DNA of 64,000 bases from Sipunculus nudus. Its lineage: Eukaryota; Annelida; Sipuncula; Golfingiida; Sipunculidae. Shown piece by piece: positions 36,140-46,915 of the stretch. How positions within the stretch are numbered: the first letter of the stretch is position 1; each line of letters begins with the position of its first letter. The stretch covers positions 4,159,464 to 4,223,463 of the forward strand of contig CM049320.1 in the NCBI GenBank assembly GCA_026874595.1. Reading direction: 5' to 3'. A program made the position numbers and the translations under genes. The notes under the pieces are model-generated. The model searched no databases and was not told the origin of the DNA. It was given only the letters and a program-made list of their open reading frames with translations.

Positions 36140-36215
36140 CGGCGGTATAGCACCTTGTTATGGCTCTGCGTGTTGGTATACACAGTCCACGTGTGTCTGT
36201 TTACCATAACAAGGC
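36140..36215. repeat. Inverted repeat with CCTTGTTATGG arms; copy also at 38117-38180
   Basis: CCTTGTTATGG (about 36151) and CCATAACAAGG (about 36205) are perfect 11-bp inverted arms. The middle GTGTTGGTATACACAGTCCA is found again in reverse orientation near 38117-38146 with about two changes, inside the hAT-like element. Confidence 0.55.
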
Positions 36216-36774
36216 CGCGTGACCAGAGGTCCGATTAAGAGGAGCAACACGCGGTGTTTCAGCCAGCGGAAAAATAATTTTATTTTTTTGGCCAAGTCAG
36301 TCAGGGCAGCTCCTGATTTACACGTGTTGTGACTCCACGCTACACATGGCCTAACGCACTTTGTTTATGTTGACACCTGCCATCGCGCCCGGTCCATTTT
36401 TTCAACACTCGTTTACTGGAGTAAGTAAACGGTTTCAAAGCAATATTTTGGCAGGTACAGATTTATAATAACACATTCTTCAGTTATATAAATCAAACTA
36501 ATCTAATATATTTCAACAACCTGAAATAGTACATTTACACTAGATTAAATAAGTGGGAGTGTGGGGAGCAGCACCAATATCTAAATGCATTTTCATATTA
36601 TACATAAAAAAATTGCTCACTCTATGTAAATGTACCAGCAATTTTTGTTCACATTCCAGTCAATCTATATTCGTCAATATCCAAATATTCACATTCACAC
36701 TGATCTGTGCCTTTTTACACACACACACACACGTCATATTAACTTACATTTCCTTACATATCTACAATGCTACC

Positions 36775-36885
36775 ATGTCTTCTCAGCCGTCATATGAAAT
36801 GTTACCAATTTCTCCTCCTCTTGAGTCCGCCCCCACCAGCAATTCCACGACAGTTCTAACTGTTACCAAGAGAGGTCGCTCTCCA
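36775..36885 (+). CDS. Candidate small gene, exon 1 (unknown function)
   Basis: The ATG at 36775 (context CTACCATGT) opens 37 codons beginning MSSQPSYEMLPISPPL, Ser/Pro/Thr-rich and ending TKRGRSP before a good donor GTAAGG at 36886. Spliced in phase 0 to an acceptor TCTCATTCCAG at 39681, the protein would end MQHNIPREGPQTRAEQIRR (56 aa). Using the weaker donor GTGCAT at 36891 would instead join another frame ending at 39763. I recognise no family. The intron is mostly the hAT-like element at 37048-39646, whose insertion would leave both splice sites intact. Without splicing the frame runs to 36942. Confidence 0.35.
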
Positions 36886-37047
36886 GTAAGGTGCATGAAC
36901 ACGGGGATCCTTCAGTTTCTTAAATGCCCTGATTTTCACTAATTTTCAACTTGTTTTTTACGACACAATAACTTATGCAGATTACTCCTGAGTGTGTGGT
37001 CGCTTGTTTGAGACTTGTTCAATCACCATATCATTGCGTGTACTAAT

Positions 37048-39646
37048 CAAGGTTGGGTCCAAATACTTTTAAAGTAATTGATAACAAATACAATTTTTAA
37101 AATAATAGAATTCAATTACAATTACTCTAATGTTTTCAGAAAAGGAATCAGTTACATTTACTTATTAAAGTAATTGCAGTTACTTTTTTTCAATTATTTT
37201 TGTGTCTAAAGGCTATTAACATTATGATAGTAACAACAACTGGATCAGGTATTGGTGTGATCTATTTGATAACTGTGGCAGTCGCAACAATGATTAAATG
37301 AATTTATTAAAATAAATTTACTCATTTTTAATTAAGCGAATTTAGCTGGAAAGCTCTCCGAGACAGCATGTATTCCATCAACATTCTGGATTAGCCAATC
37401 TTGAAAAAATTAATTGAATTAATAATCGAATTATTTTAGCACAGGAAATATAACAATCCACGTCGAGAAATGTGTCATTATTTGAACTGGATGGTTTCAT
37501 CACAGGTCAGGTGTGTCCCCTTCATATAAAGAGGCTATAATTAGGCAACACTTCTGCATAAAATCCATGCAGTGTCAACTTGCATCCCATTTGCAAACTG
37601 ATGTTAAAGTGTCCTCCATTAATAGGTAATAATGGTCTTGATTGCCAAAATTGGAAAATAATCCATCAAACAAAACATTATGGCAGTCCAGCTTACTTAC
37701 TTAGGTGTTACCCTAACCATCCTCAAAAATTCATTGAAATCTGTCTTTTACTGTTTTGACTAAACTTGCTTACAGACAAACCAATGAATGGCAAAACAAA
37801 TGATCACTGCAACCATGTGAAGTTATAATTAAAGGGACCTTTCACCTGCCAAGTACAATAAATTTACAGGAGGTATAGTGTTTTTCCTAAAAATATTATG
37901 GTATCTGCCTGTATTATGTTTGGAACCATTGCTTTCTCCTTTGAACTAATCAAATTATTCTTATGCCAGTTGCTACTTTCAGTGGTGTCAAATACAAACA
38001 TAATGCACACATCAACTGGTGGCTGTACAAGGCAATTTCAAAAATAAAAAAAAAACTTCCAACTTTCTTCTCCTTAGCTGAGAATAGTCAAGCATGCACA
38101 AGATGGGAGCTCTGGTAGTATGATGAACTGACACACGTGGACTGTGTATATTAACACGCAGAACCATAACAGCATATAACGCGTTAATTAGAGATAATAA
38201 GTCAATTGTAAGAAAAACGTTTATATACAGAGAAAATGAATAGCATGAGATAATAAACAAGTGGCCCTTGGGTCATGACGCTCAGCCGACTGACATGTTG
38301 ACAATATGTCCTTGCACAGACAACTAATTAAGGTAATGTAGTTGGCATCTTTGTACATGCATATTAGCTTAAGTTCATCAAGACCCATGAGCGCAACAAA
38401 TGATGACAAACCAACCGGCCTTTCATGAGGAATCCGGCAATTTGTGTGTATTTTGCATTAATTAAAGGGTTCTCAATCATACCCCAAAACATGTAGTTCA
38501 CTGTGACCCAATTTCAGGTTTCTGGGGAGAACCTTTGAGGAACTCTCAGGGCGTCAAGTTACAGAAATTCTGGGCCCAAAGGTTATGATTTTTGCCCTAC
38601 TTTGGTATCAAATTTTCCATTATTTTGAGGGGTGCTTATATTTATAAGCCCCATAGATCAGAAAATATGGGTAAGAGAGACCTAAATGCACGTTTCCAAG
38701 GAGATTTTCATAGACCTCCCTGGATTTTAAGTTAGAAGATTCCAGCTCCAAATTTTATGATTTGTGGCCTGCTTTGGTATCAAATTTTTAATTATGATGG
38801 GGGGGGGGGGGGGGGGTTGCTAATAAGCCCAATAGCTCAAAGAATATTGGTAAAAGGGACGTGATTTCAGGTTTCCATGGAGACTATTCATGTACCTCTC
38901 TGGATGTATTGTAAGAAGATTCTATGTCTAGTTGTAACGATTTGAGCCCTGTAAACAGATGACCACATCTTTTAAGGTCTCAAAAATAGATAAAAAAAAC
39001 AGTAAAAGAAAAAAAAAAAGAAAAAAATACAGGTGGCACTACCAGTCTGCAGAAACTGATAAAAAAACTCCATGATGAATATCCATGCAAAGAATCATGT
39101 TGAACAATGCATTAGTTGTTAGATACTTGAGATTTTGTATCAAATTTTTCATTATTCTGGGGGGTACTTTGGAGCCCCATAGCTTGAAGAATATGGGTAA
39201 CAGAGACCTAATTCCAGGTTTCCAATGAGATTTTTCATGGACCTCTCTGGATGTAAAGTCAGAAGATATCAGGTCCAGTGATTACGATTTGTGCCTTGTT
39301 AACGGACACACGGCCGGATGGCTGGACGGCCGGACGGACGACGGACAAAGAGTGATCGCTATAGCTCAGATGACTTAAAGTCAGCTGAGCTAAAAAATGA
39401 CATCAAATTTTTATGTGCTTTAGAAGTAAATTAGTTGTTCGGTGCTCACAGTCGTGGGAAATTTCGGTTCTTCAGGTATGCTTGAATAAATTTTTAAGTT
39501 TGATGGAATTAAAACAATAACTTTTCAAAAGCAATCGATTACAATTACTTCCCATGATTAAAAACAAAATTTTACAAATTAAATTACTTGAAAAAGTAAT
39601 TGTTATTACAATTACTTCAATTACAATACTTTTGGACCCAACTCTG
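37048..39646. mobile_element. hAT-like element with perfect 8-bp target duplication
   Basis: The left end CAAGGTTGGGTCCAAATAC and the inverse of the right end, CAGAGTTGGGTCCAAAAG, share GTTGGGTCCAAA. Flanking GTACTAAT occurs at 37040-37047 and 39647-39654. The subterminal regions are rich in AAGTAATTG / CAATTACTT words. No transposase frame was found, so it is non-autonomous or gutted. A second element lies inside it (about 38250-39396). Confidence 0.82.
38250..39396 (-). mobile_element. AGCTCAGCTGA-family element nested in the hAT-like element
   Basis: On the minus strand it starts TTTTAGCTCAGCTGACTTTA with an inverted arm and TTTGTCCGTCGTCCG (39396 downward), and ends with GTCGGCTGAGCGTCATGACCC (near 38290-38265). 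Inside are diverged units with TTTCCAAGGAGATTTTCATAGACCTC-like phrases (about 38690, 38870, 39218), each followed by GTAAGAAGATTC and a TTTGTGCC/TTTGAGCC word. A G run lies at 38798-38816. It has no coding capacity. Confidence 0.65.
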
Positions 39647-39681
39647 GTACTAATAATTCATATTTCTCTCTCTCATTCCAG

Positions 39682-39741
39682 ATGCAGCATAATATACCAC
39701 GAGAAGGTCCACAGACACGTGCAGAACAGATTAGACGATAG
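39682..39741 (+). CDS. Candidate small gene, exon 2
   Basis: It follows a pyrimidine-rich acceptor (TTTCTCTCTCTCATTCCAG). In phase 0 it gives 19 residues beginning MQHNIPREGP and a TAG at 39739. An alternative frame through the same exon reads IIYHEKVHRHVQNRLDD and stops at 39763; which is used depends on the donor chosen in exon 1. Confidence 0.3.
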   Translation: MQHNIPREGPQTRAEQIRR

Positions 39742-39778
39742 AAATAGTGTCAAACAGTCGTAATTAATTCATATTAAC

Positions 39779-39811
39779 CCCCCCCCCCCCCCCAAAAAAA
39801 AAAAAAAAACT
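39779..39811. repeat. Poly-C/poly-A junction
   Basis: About 15 C followed by about 17 A. Confidence 0.9.
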
Positions 39812-40054
39812 AAAGTTTTTCTCATCCCCATCAAATATATCGCCCTGTTTAGCAAGTTCCCTGAACTGAACCAGTATGAAGCCTTGATTCTAAAGTTGGT
39901 TCGAGACAAGTCATGATACCAATGAGAACAACAAACCAGTGATCACTGCCATGGTGATCAGTTGGTGATCATAAGTGATACATATTTTGTGTTTACGCAC
40001 TCTCAATTCGCCAGTTCACTGGTGGTTGTCTTATCATGGAATCAATGCAGTAAG

Positions 40055-40594
40055 ATGGTCGATATGCCGCTAGGACTGAAAATCCGCCACATTATCAATA
40101 GAATGGACAGTAGACTCATCGGCCGACTGTTAATCCTCTGCATAATTTGCCTTTTGTTGTACATCTTGTATTCCAATGTCGGAAAATCAAACTTCTCAAA
40201 AGAAAGTGAAAAATATTACGACAGTGATGAGGCCAAAGCTGAGAATTCACCGGAAAAATTTGGTTTAAAGAATAATGTACCACAAGAACATGGTAAAAAT
40301 CTACCAAAGAAAACCACCCAGAATAAAGAGCCCACAAAAGTAAAAAATGATGAAATTGAAAAGAAAGAATTGCCACCGAAAGATAAAGAATTAAAGGAAA
40401 TAAATGTGATAATAACATTCACCAATTGGGCTGACAATTATGGTTTCCAGGAAAAGTTCCGTTTTATGGTTAGTTCACTGATGGCTCACACTTCGGTTCC
40501 CCTGGCGATACATGTTATTGGTGATGAAAAAAGTCAACGAAAAGCAGAGCAAATCATCAAAGAAAGCTACCAAACAGGACGACCAGATTACAGG
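40055..40594 (+). CDS. XXYLT1: Xyloside xylosyltransferase 1, exon 1 (right copy)
   Basis: This exon supplies the N-terminal 180 of 405 residues (human XXYLT1 is about 393). Residues 1-21 are basic. Residues about 22-40 (LIGRLLILCIICLLLYILY) are a signal anchor giving type II topology. About 44-115 is a Lys/Glu-rich stem, and the GT8 domain begins near 116 with INVIITFTNWADN and continues through SSLMAHTSVPLAIHVIGDE. I chose the ATG at 40055 because it is the first in frame and sits just before the basic/anchor segment. The exon ends in phase 0 before GTAAGA at 40595; the next exon starts in phase 0, so no middle exon is needed. An upstream ATG at about 40036 opens a four-codon uORF. Confidence 0.88.
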
Positions 40595-41413
40595 GTAAGA
40601 TATATCTGTAAGGCAAAAAAAGCACGACATATATCAATTTGGAACACCTGGATTAAATTGTTTTGAATTTGAGAAATTAAAAATAAATTGTTAAATTTAA
40701 GTATGCTGTCCCTGTGCCTGTTTAGCAAAATAATTATGTTTTTATGTTATAGTCTCCAAATCAAATGATATATTTAATAAAAAAAATTGCCCTTCACTGA
40801 TATTTGAAAAAAGTGTCAGAAACGTCAACCTTTTTTGCTAAACCTGGAAGTGTTTTTTCTTCAGCACTTCATGCAAAAAATGTTGTATAAATATTATTAC
40901 TTGTTGGTTCTTTGCTCGGCTGACTGAGAGTCACTGGTACATATTTAGGTATTGCGGCCTGTAGTGGGGTGTCACATTCAGCTTGGCAACACGGTCCATG
41001 GGCCACAGTGCTTTAAAGTTTTAAATTTGGAACAGATATATATGTACATGCTGTGGAGTTATTGCCCAAAACCTTTCAGTAAAATATAGATCTATACAAA
41101 CTATTCAGAAAATAAAAATAACCTATACAGATTTGATAGTTCACGTGAAGCCCCAGCAAGAGCAAATCTGGCTATAGTACTGTGACATGATAAAATTTAC
41201 TTAATTGTAAACATCAGACTGATGTGGCCTATTCTAATTATGAGTTGTATGATTTAATATAAGATTTAAAAAAAATAATTCATTTTATTATTTATTAGAA
41301 ATGTAAGGTTATTATTGCTTACATATGTGTATTATATTATTTTTTAAGTACAAATTTTTATGTTTCAAGAAAGTTAATAAAAATACAAGTAGGTAAAGAT
41401 TAACTTGGGATAT

Positions 41414-41823
41414 TGTTACCAAGACAAATTGCTTAGGAGAAACATTGTTCCTATACCGGATTCGAACCCATGTTGGTGGCGCACAAGTCTGGCGTACCAA
41501 CCGCTTCACTAGTTCGGTCCGCTTTTATGTGCACACAGTAACACACACCCTTTAAAGAAAGTACTTCTATTAGAACAAATCCAATTATCCCAGGAGTCAC
41601 ACTTTGGTGAGCTTATTTCCTGGGCCACAAAGTTTACCGTCATCTCGGACGAGCCCCCATTTTGTTACGAAGACAAATTGCTGAGGGGAAAACATTGGGC
41701 CGATCCCGGATTCGAACCCATGTTTAGGGCGCACAAGTCCGGCGTACCAACAACTTCACTAGCTAAAAAAGCAAGCTTCACTATCGAGACAGTTCGGTCC
41801 GCTTTCATGTGCACCCCGTAACA
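41414..41823 (-). mobile_element. TRIM: miniature LTR element with tRNA-like LTRs
   Basis: Two direct repeats, 41414-41543 (130 bp) and 41663-41823 (161 bp), each start TGTTAC and end GTAACA, the short inverted ends of LTRs. Read on the minus strand, three bases after the end of the right-hand (5') LTR comes TGGGGGCTCGTCCGAGAT (41642-41659), which is the 18-base complement of the tRNA-Pro 3' end with one change: a primer binding site. The internal part is only 119 bp and ends in AAAGGGTGTG, a weak polypurine tract, just before the 3' LTR. Each LTR holds a box-A-like TTGGTACGCC and a box-B GGTTCGAATCC at tRNA spacing. The 5' LTR has about 31 extra bases. No genes are encoded and no clear target duplication was seen. 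Confidence 0.75.
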
Positions 41824-42699
41824 ACATACATACATACAACTTCTAATTTAATGACCATACATGTTTTCGTACTATTCCTTCAAGACTATTTGCACAGGCC
41901 TTCATCAAATAATGAAAAACACATGAGCCACCACTGGGCACTTGAGTCATCATGAAGTATGCATCTAAGGTGTCAACGCCAGAGTTATGGGTTAATTAGT
42001 TGGCACTGGGACATTATAGGTCACATCCACTGTGTATTAATTAAACTTTGTCTCATTCTACAAGCTTTGATCCTCAATCCTGCTTCACTACTATAGCAGA
42101 CTAGAATATTTGGAAGGTTTACAGTAAATCCTCTATTATAAGCTGCACCCAGACTCCACTTCCTGGTCAGTATTGATAACAGGGCCTGCCCCTCTGTCAA
42201 CCTGGAAATTTGCAAACAACAACTAACCGTCAAGTCTGTACACACTGAGATTAAGTAACAGACCAGCGTATCACGCAGTTTAAGAATATCTGACAAACCC
42301 TTTTCAGGATGAGAAGGAATGTTAGGTATGAGATTTATGTTATTGCACATTCATGTAAGGATAGTATAACTAGATGATTGTTTCTATAATTTGTTGTACA
42401 TTGATATGTAGTATCATGTACCGATGTTACTAACTGTTTGCATGGGAACGTAGGTTAAAAGAACCAAGGTGGTTTGTTTGATGTTGGTTTCAGTAGAGTT
42501 ATAATTCTGTTTTCTGTAGTAGCATTGTTTAATGCAGATTTCAAAGACAATGCACCTGAATACTTGATTTTTCCGATGCTTTGGTCTCTGGAGGCGTGTC
42601 CATAATTGTTAGTATTTATGCAATTAATGTCAGGCCGCATGATATTGTTAGGTGATAGCCAAAGGCAGTTAGGACGTGTGACGTAAGCAGGCGTTTATA

Positions 42700-43394
42700 A
42701 GCTTTAGACGCTGGAGAAACGACACAAATTCCTAGGTCAGCATGCTAGATGCTGTAGTCTGACTGTTAATTTGTCTGTCAGTCCAGAGGAGGGTCTGTCT
42801 GATCAGCTGAGGGAGGATTTCCCAATGTATATAACTTAGTGTCTGCGGCCGGCCAATGTAGATCTCTCTAACGTACTTTAGAGCTGATTTGTGTTTACAG
42901 AAAGCTTGTAAACAGCCGATGTGTTTCCGTCATGGTTAACAGACCAGGACAATTGATACACTGATCTTCATGTGAGGTACCGAATTTTGTTGTGCGCGGT
43001 GGCATATTCGGGTACAGAGTGCTGGGTACATCCAAGATTATAGTGAAGTGACAGACATTGTCTTAAATTTTGTTACAGAGAAGGCTGTGGGCCTATCTCT
43101 CAGTGATTCAGGATATCGCCTTGAATTACGAGAGCGTACTTCAGTGAGAACTGTTTCAAGTTTTGTTTGACAGAGAGGAGCGTTACATAGTGGCTGTGTA
43201 TACAGGGATAAATGGCCTTGACCGGAGGAGCATATACGATCATGTGACGATCATGTGACCAACGGATATGTTACCAAAATGAATTTCCATGCGAAGTGTG
43301 CATTCAGGATTAATCAGGACTCAGTGAATTTGTGTAATCATATGGAATCTAAGAATCTTCATATCATGTGTGTTGAATGCCTTTCCAGAGAATT
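42700..43394 (+). other. Exon-like stretch in the XXYLT1 intron (possible alternative 5' exon)
   Basis: This part of the intron is less AT-rich than its neighbours and ends at a good donor (ATT|GTAAGT, 43395). A 39-codon frame begins at 43279 (MNFHAKCAFRINQDSVN) and stops at 43398, just past the donor. Splicing to the exon at 44792 would not keep this frame, so it could at most be a 5' UTR exon of a transcript starting translation at the exon 2 methionine, or part of an unrelated transcript. Confidence 0.2.
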
Positions 43395-44791
43395 GTAAGT
43401 TTGTATTTAATATACTTCATTGTTTTTGTTACTCACATCTTTTTTCAACTTTTTGAATTTATGTGAGTTTCTGCTGGTTTAGTTCAGGCTTTCAGGGAAC
43501 CTGGAATGTCCATTCCTCCGGGGATGTGACAAATAGATAGGTTACAAGTAGATAGCCAGATGTGTAGAAGTTTCATCTGAGGTACATGAGAAATGGAAGA
43601 AAAAAATTGAAAATTGAAATTAAAATGACAAATTAGTTGCTGGCAACACCTGGTTTCAGCATCATTAGTTTACACTGGCGATGTTGGCTCCGGCATGTAC
43701 AGCTGTCTACAACCAGATGTTTGAATTTTACCTACTTTTTGTGGCTTTGCCATATTGACAGGATGGTATGTTTATAAAATAATATGCTGGCGTACACAAT
43801 AGTTTGATATATATTGTCATGCACTTAATGTGAAAGTGTCTTCTGTTGTGAATATAGGAACAGCTTTTCAAATTTTGGTCATCAATATCCAGATAAAACC
43901 ACACCAGTTATATTTCAGGAACCTTTCTGATTTTCGTGAATAATGTTAAACTTAAGAATTTGTTGTCATTATAAAATGTCCTCAATTAATATTCTTCCAG
44001 TAATTGTGGGAATAATTGACATTTTATGTTATCCTGAGAAATTTTATGAAATTTTCATGAAATAATTTTGTTTCAGAGTAGGTAATAAGGAACCTCTATT
44101 CCTTTCGGTGATTGGCATTTTATATTATCCTAGAAAAATATAGATATTTCACTGAATTGATTCATTGTATTTTAACCTAATTTACACACAAATCTATACC
44201 TCTCTCGTTACCCCAAATACACTAGATATGGTAAGAAAGTGCTAGATTTTGATTAAGGGGCCTAAACTAGACCGTCAGGTGGGTCTTGATTCTAGATTCT
44301 AGACTGTGGAGCGCACTGACTTTTGTGTGTAAACAGAAGTGGAGCAAATGTGCTATATCTGGAGCTACCGGCCGTAGATAGATCTGGCACAGTGCCGCAC
44401 ATCACTGTACTACTGGTTAATACTACATGGATGCGGTAAAGATCGTGCCAGATTTCCACATGTAAATGTGAGGCGACATTTTGATCGGGCTTAAATTAAC
44501 AGTCTAACAAAATGGTTAAGAGTGGTTTAAATGATCACATGGCTTAATATCATTATGTTTTATCTTCACTTAGTTACTTGAAATCAACAGGACTGGAACA
44601 CAAGTTAACTTTTTTTTTTAGAAGAAATAATATGTTTATAACTGTCTGGTATAAAGGTATATTTGTACATATTTGAATAAGTAATACAGTCTGTGGAAAT
44701 ACTGAAACTTGTTGGGCAGGAGAAATATTAGCTCTATTTTTACCAGTATGCATGTATATCATGTACATATACCTTTTATGTTTTGTTTCAG

Positions 44792-45469
44792 ATGGTTCAT
44801 CTTGACGTTAATCAGTTAGCAAAACAACTGGATGCGATCGTGCGACCCATGCAGGCCCATTTTGGTCACAAACCAGGAGCCTATTACAGCCACGCTCTCT
44901 TCTTCCTGTCGATCGCCATCCACCGAGTGATGCCGAGCACCATGCACCGTGTCATCATGCTGGATGCCGATCTTAAGTTCCGCAGCGATATTAAGGCACT
45001 TTACAAGCATTTTGATTCATTCACGAAAGATAACATCATGGGTATAGCACATGAGCTACAACCTGTCTACCGTCACACGTTTTGGCAGTATAGACAGAAA
45101 CATCCAGGCACCCGAGTTGGAAACCCACCACCAGATGGCCTCACAGGTTTCAACAGTGGTGTGTTGTTGATGGATTTTGATAAAATGCGACATTCTAAAC
45201 TATACAATTCCATATTAAATGCTGAGAGCATTAAAGCCTTGACGGAAGAATTTATGTTCAAAGGAAATCTGGGCGATCAGGATTTTTTTACTGTTTTGTC
45301 TATGAAACACGAAGAGCTGTTTTATGTTTTGCCATGCCAGTGGAATAGGCAGCTCTGCATATGGTGGAAAGATAAAGGATTCAGTGACGTTTTTGACCAG
45401 TACTTTAAGTGTGAAGGAAACATTCATGTATACCATGGGAATTGTAATACTTCCATTCCAAAATACTGA
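44792..45469 (+). CDS. XXYLT1: Xyloside xylosyltransferase 1, exon 2 (right copy)
   Basis: Residues 181-405 of the right-hand protein, holding most of the catalytic domain. The DAD metal-binding triad is at residues 238-240 (LDADLKF); QPVYRHTFWQYR, NPPPDGLTGFNSGV, LGDQDFF and CQWNRQLCIWWKDKG follow in family order. The C-terminus is HGNCNTSIPKY, whereas the left copy and vertebrates end IPED; loss of this acidic end may matter for function or retention (inference). The acceptor and phase are identical to the left copy. All motifs visible in the left copy are retained, so both may be active enzymes. Confidence 0.92.
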   Translation: MVHLDVNQLAKQLDAIVRPMQAHFGHKPGAYYSHALFFLSIAIHRVMPSTMHRVIMLDADLKFRSDIKALYKHFDSFTKDNIMGIAHELQPVYRHTFWQYRQKHPGTRVGNPPPDGLTGFNSGVLLMDFDKMRHSKLYNSILNAESIKALTEEFMFKGNLGDQDFFTVLSMKHEELFYVLPCQWNRQLCIWWKDKGFSDVFDQYFKCEGNIHVYHGNCNTSIPKY

Positions 45470-45919
45470 TCAGTGACTCCAAAGTTAATGCTTAATATAT
45501 AAAGGATTAATTATTATACAGATCTTTTTGTATGTTTTGAAAAAAAACAACAATTAGATCTAGTTCCATTTGAAAATGAATTGGAAAACATTTCTTAAAT
45601 CATAATTTCTGGACTCGTTCCCTTTTTTTTCTAAATTTTAAGATTTTTATCATTTTATATTAAGAGCACAGCCAATCAAAATAACAGCCAACTGTCTGAT
45701 ACATGTATATTGAATTCAGTTTCTACTTACCCCCAACACTTGGCATCCTAGTTCTATTCCATCTTTGATTCTCAACTCTGTAATACACTCACGTGACCTG
45801 GTCCTGTCAAACATAGGCTAAGAGATCCAATACTCCAAAGCCATGTTCATTAGTATTTCTTTATTTTATTTTATATGATCACCCATAATTGGTATATGGT
45901 GTGTGAGAGGTCTATGGAA

Positions 45920-45925
45920 AATAAA
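45920..45925 (+). promoter_or_regulatory. Poly(A) signal AATAAA, right XXYLT1 copy
   Basis: About 450 bases after the stop; it aligns with the AATAAA at 3006 in the left copy. Confidence 0.55.
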
Positions 45926-46478
45926 CAGATACAGAACATTCATGGCTTTTATGTAAAGAAATGTTAATTCATGGAGGTGTGATATAGATATAAAATACCT
46001 TGTATATTATATTTGCATGGTTAATGTAATAACTTAGGCAGGGTTAGTAAAGTATATTAACTTAAAATCATTATACTCCACGTACTCAGATCTGAAAATC
46101 AGATTCTATTTTATTTTTTTAAAGATAAAACATTATCAAAATGATCAAACTATAATGTATCCCTGTATTTGCATTTGTGACCCACTAAGTTTACTGAGAA
46201 GCAGTGTTGCAGCTTCACTTCAGCTGTGTCGTTAAACATATATTACATGCAAACAGTATTCTAACTAATGTTTTGCCAATATTATTGTCAAATAAAATAA
46301 AGATTTTATAAATGAGCTTTTTGTCAAATGTATGATACAATATTTGCAGAATCTCATATTTTGAATTTGCAGTTATAAGATAAGAGACTTTTATCATTTC
46401 AGTATGATGAAAAGCCTTTGTGTAGAAATATGGAGATACAGACATGAAATATAAGGATGAGTCTTATTTTGTATTTAA

Positions 46479-46529
46479 ATATATATATATATATATATAT
46501 ATAAATATATATATATTTATATATATATT
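46479..46529. repeat. (AT)n microsatellite
   Basis: Interrupted AT dinucleotides with AAATAT and TTTATA breaks. Confidence 0.9.
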
Positions 46530-46915
46530 AAGAACATTTGGTATACTTTACTACTTTTCAGGCTATATAGTGATTAAATAAACACATTCTAATGTGTAAC
46601 CCTTCTGAGAATCATAATAATATGACCAGTATTATCAGTAATTGTCGATGTCTCTTTGCATTGTTGCATCTGAAATAATGTGACTTTAGAAACCCATTAT
46701 CAAAGCTGAGAGGTCCACACAGCACCCCTGGAGATTTGCACTTGGAACAACTTCATTTTGCTAGATTTTCTTATACAGAACATATTCTACTGATTTCTTT
46801 ACCTTAAAGCAAAATATGTATGGATACAGTTAATTTTAGGTTCTATATCTGGGTTTGATGAAACTAATTTTCTAGATAATTGAAGGTAGTGATGTACATG
46901 AATATCATAACCATA

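Larger units (their letters stand above)
40595..44791 (+). other. XXYLT1 intron (4.2 kb)
   Basis: GTAAGA donor and TTTTGTTTCAG acceptor. It contains a TRIM element (41414-41823), the exon-like stretch near 42700-43394, and from 44572 the segment duplicated at 1688. The remainder is AT-rich with nothing recognised. Confidence 0.85.
44572..46915 (+). repeat. Segmental duplication, right copy
   Basis: Counterpart of 1688-3740. It differs by small insertions and deletions, including an (AT)n tract at 46479-46529 absent on the left, while the left copy alone has the GGGGCGGATCCAGG MITE fragment at 3118. Confidence 0.85.

Noticed and set aside
41414-41823. Genuine tRNA genes on the minus strand
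   Set aside because: A box-B sequence is present twice, but no complete cloverleaf with acceptor stem can be drawn, and the copies sit inside longer repeats.
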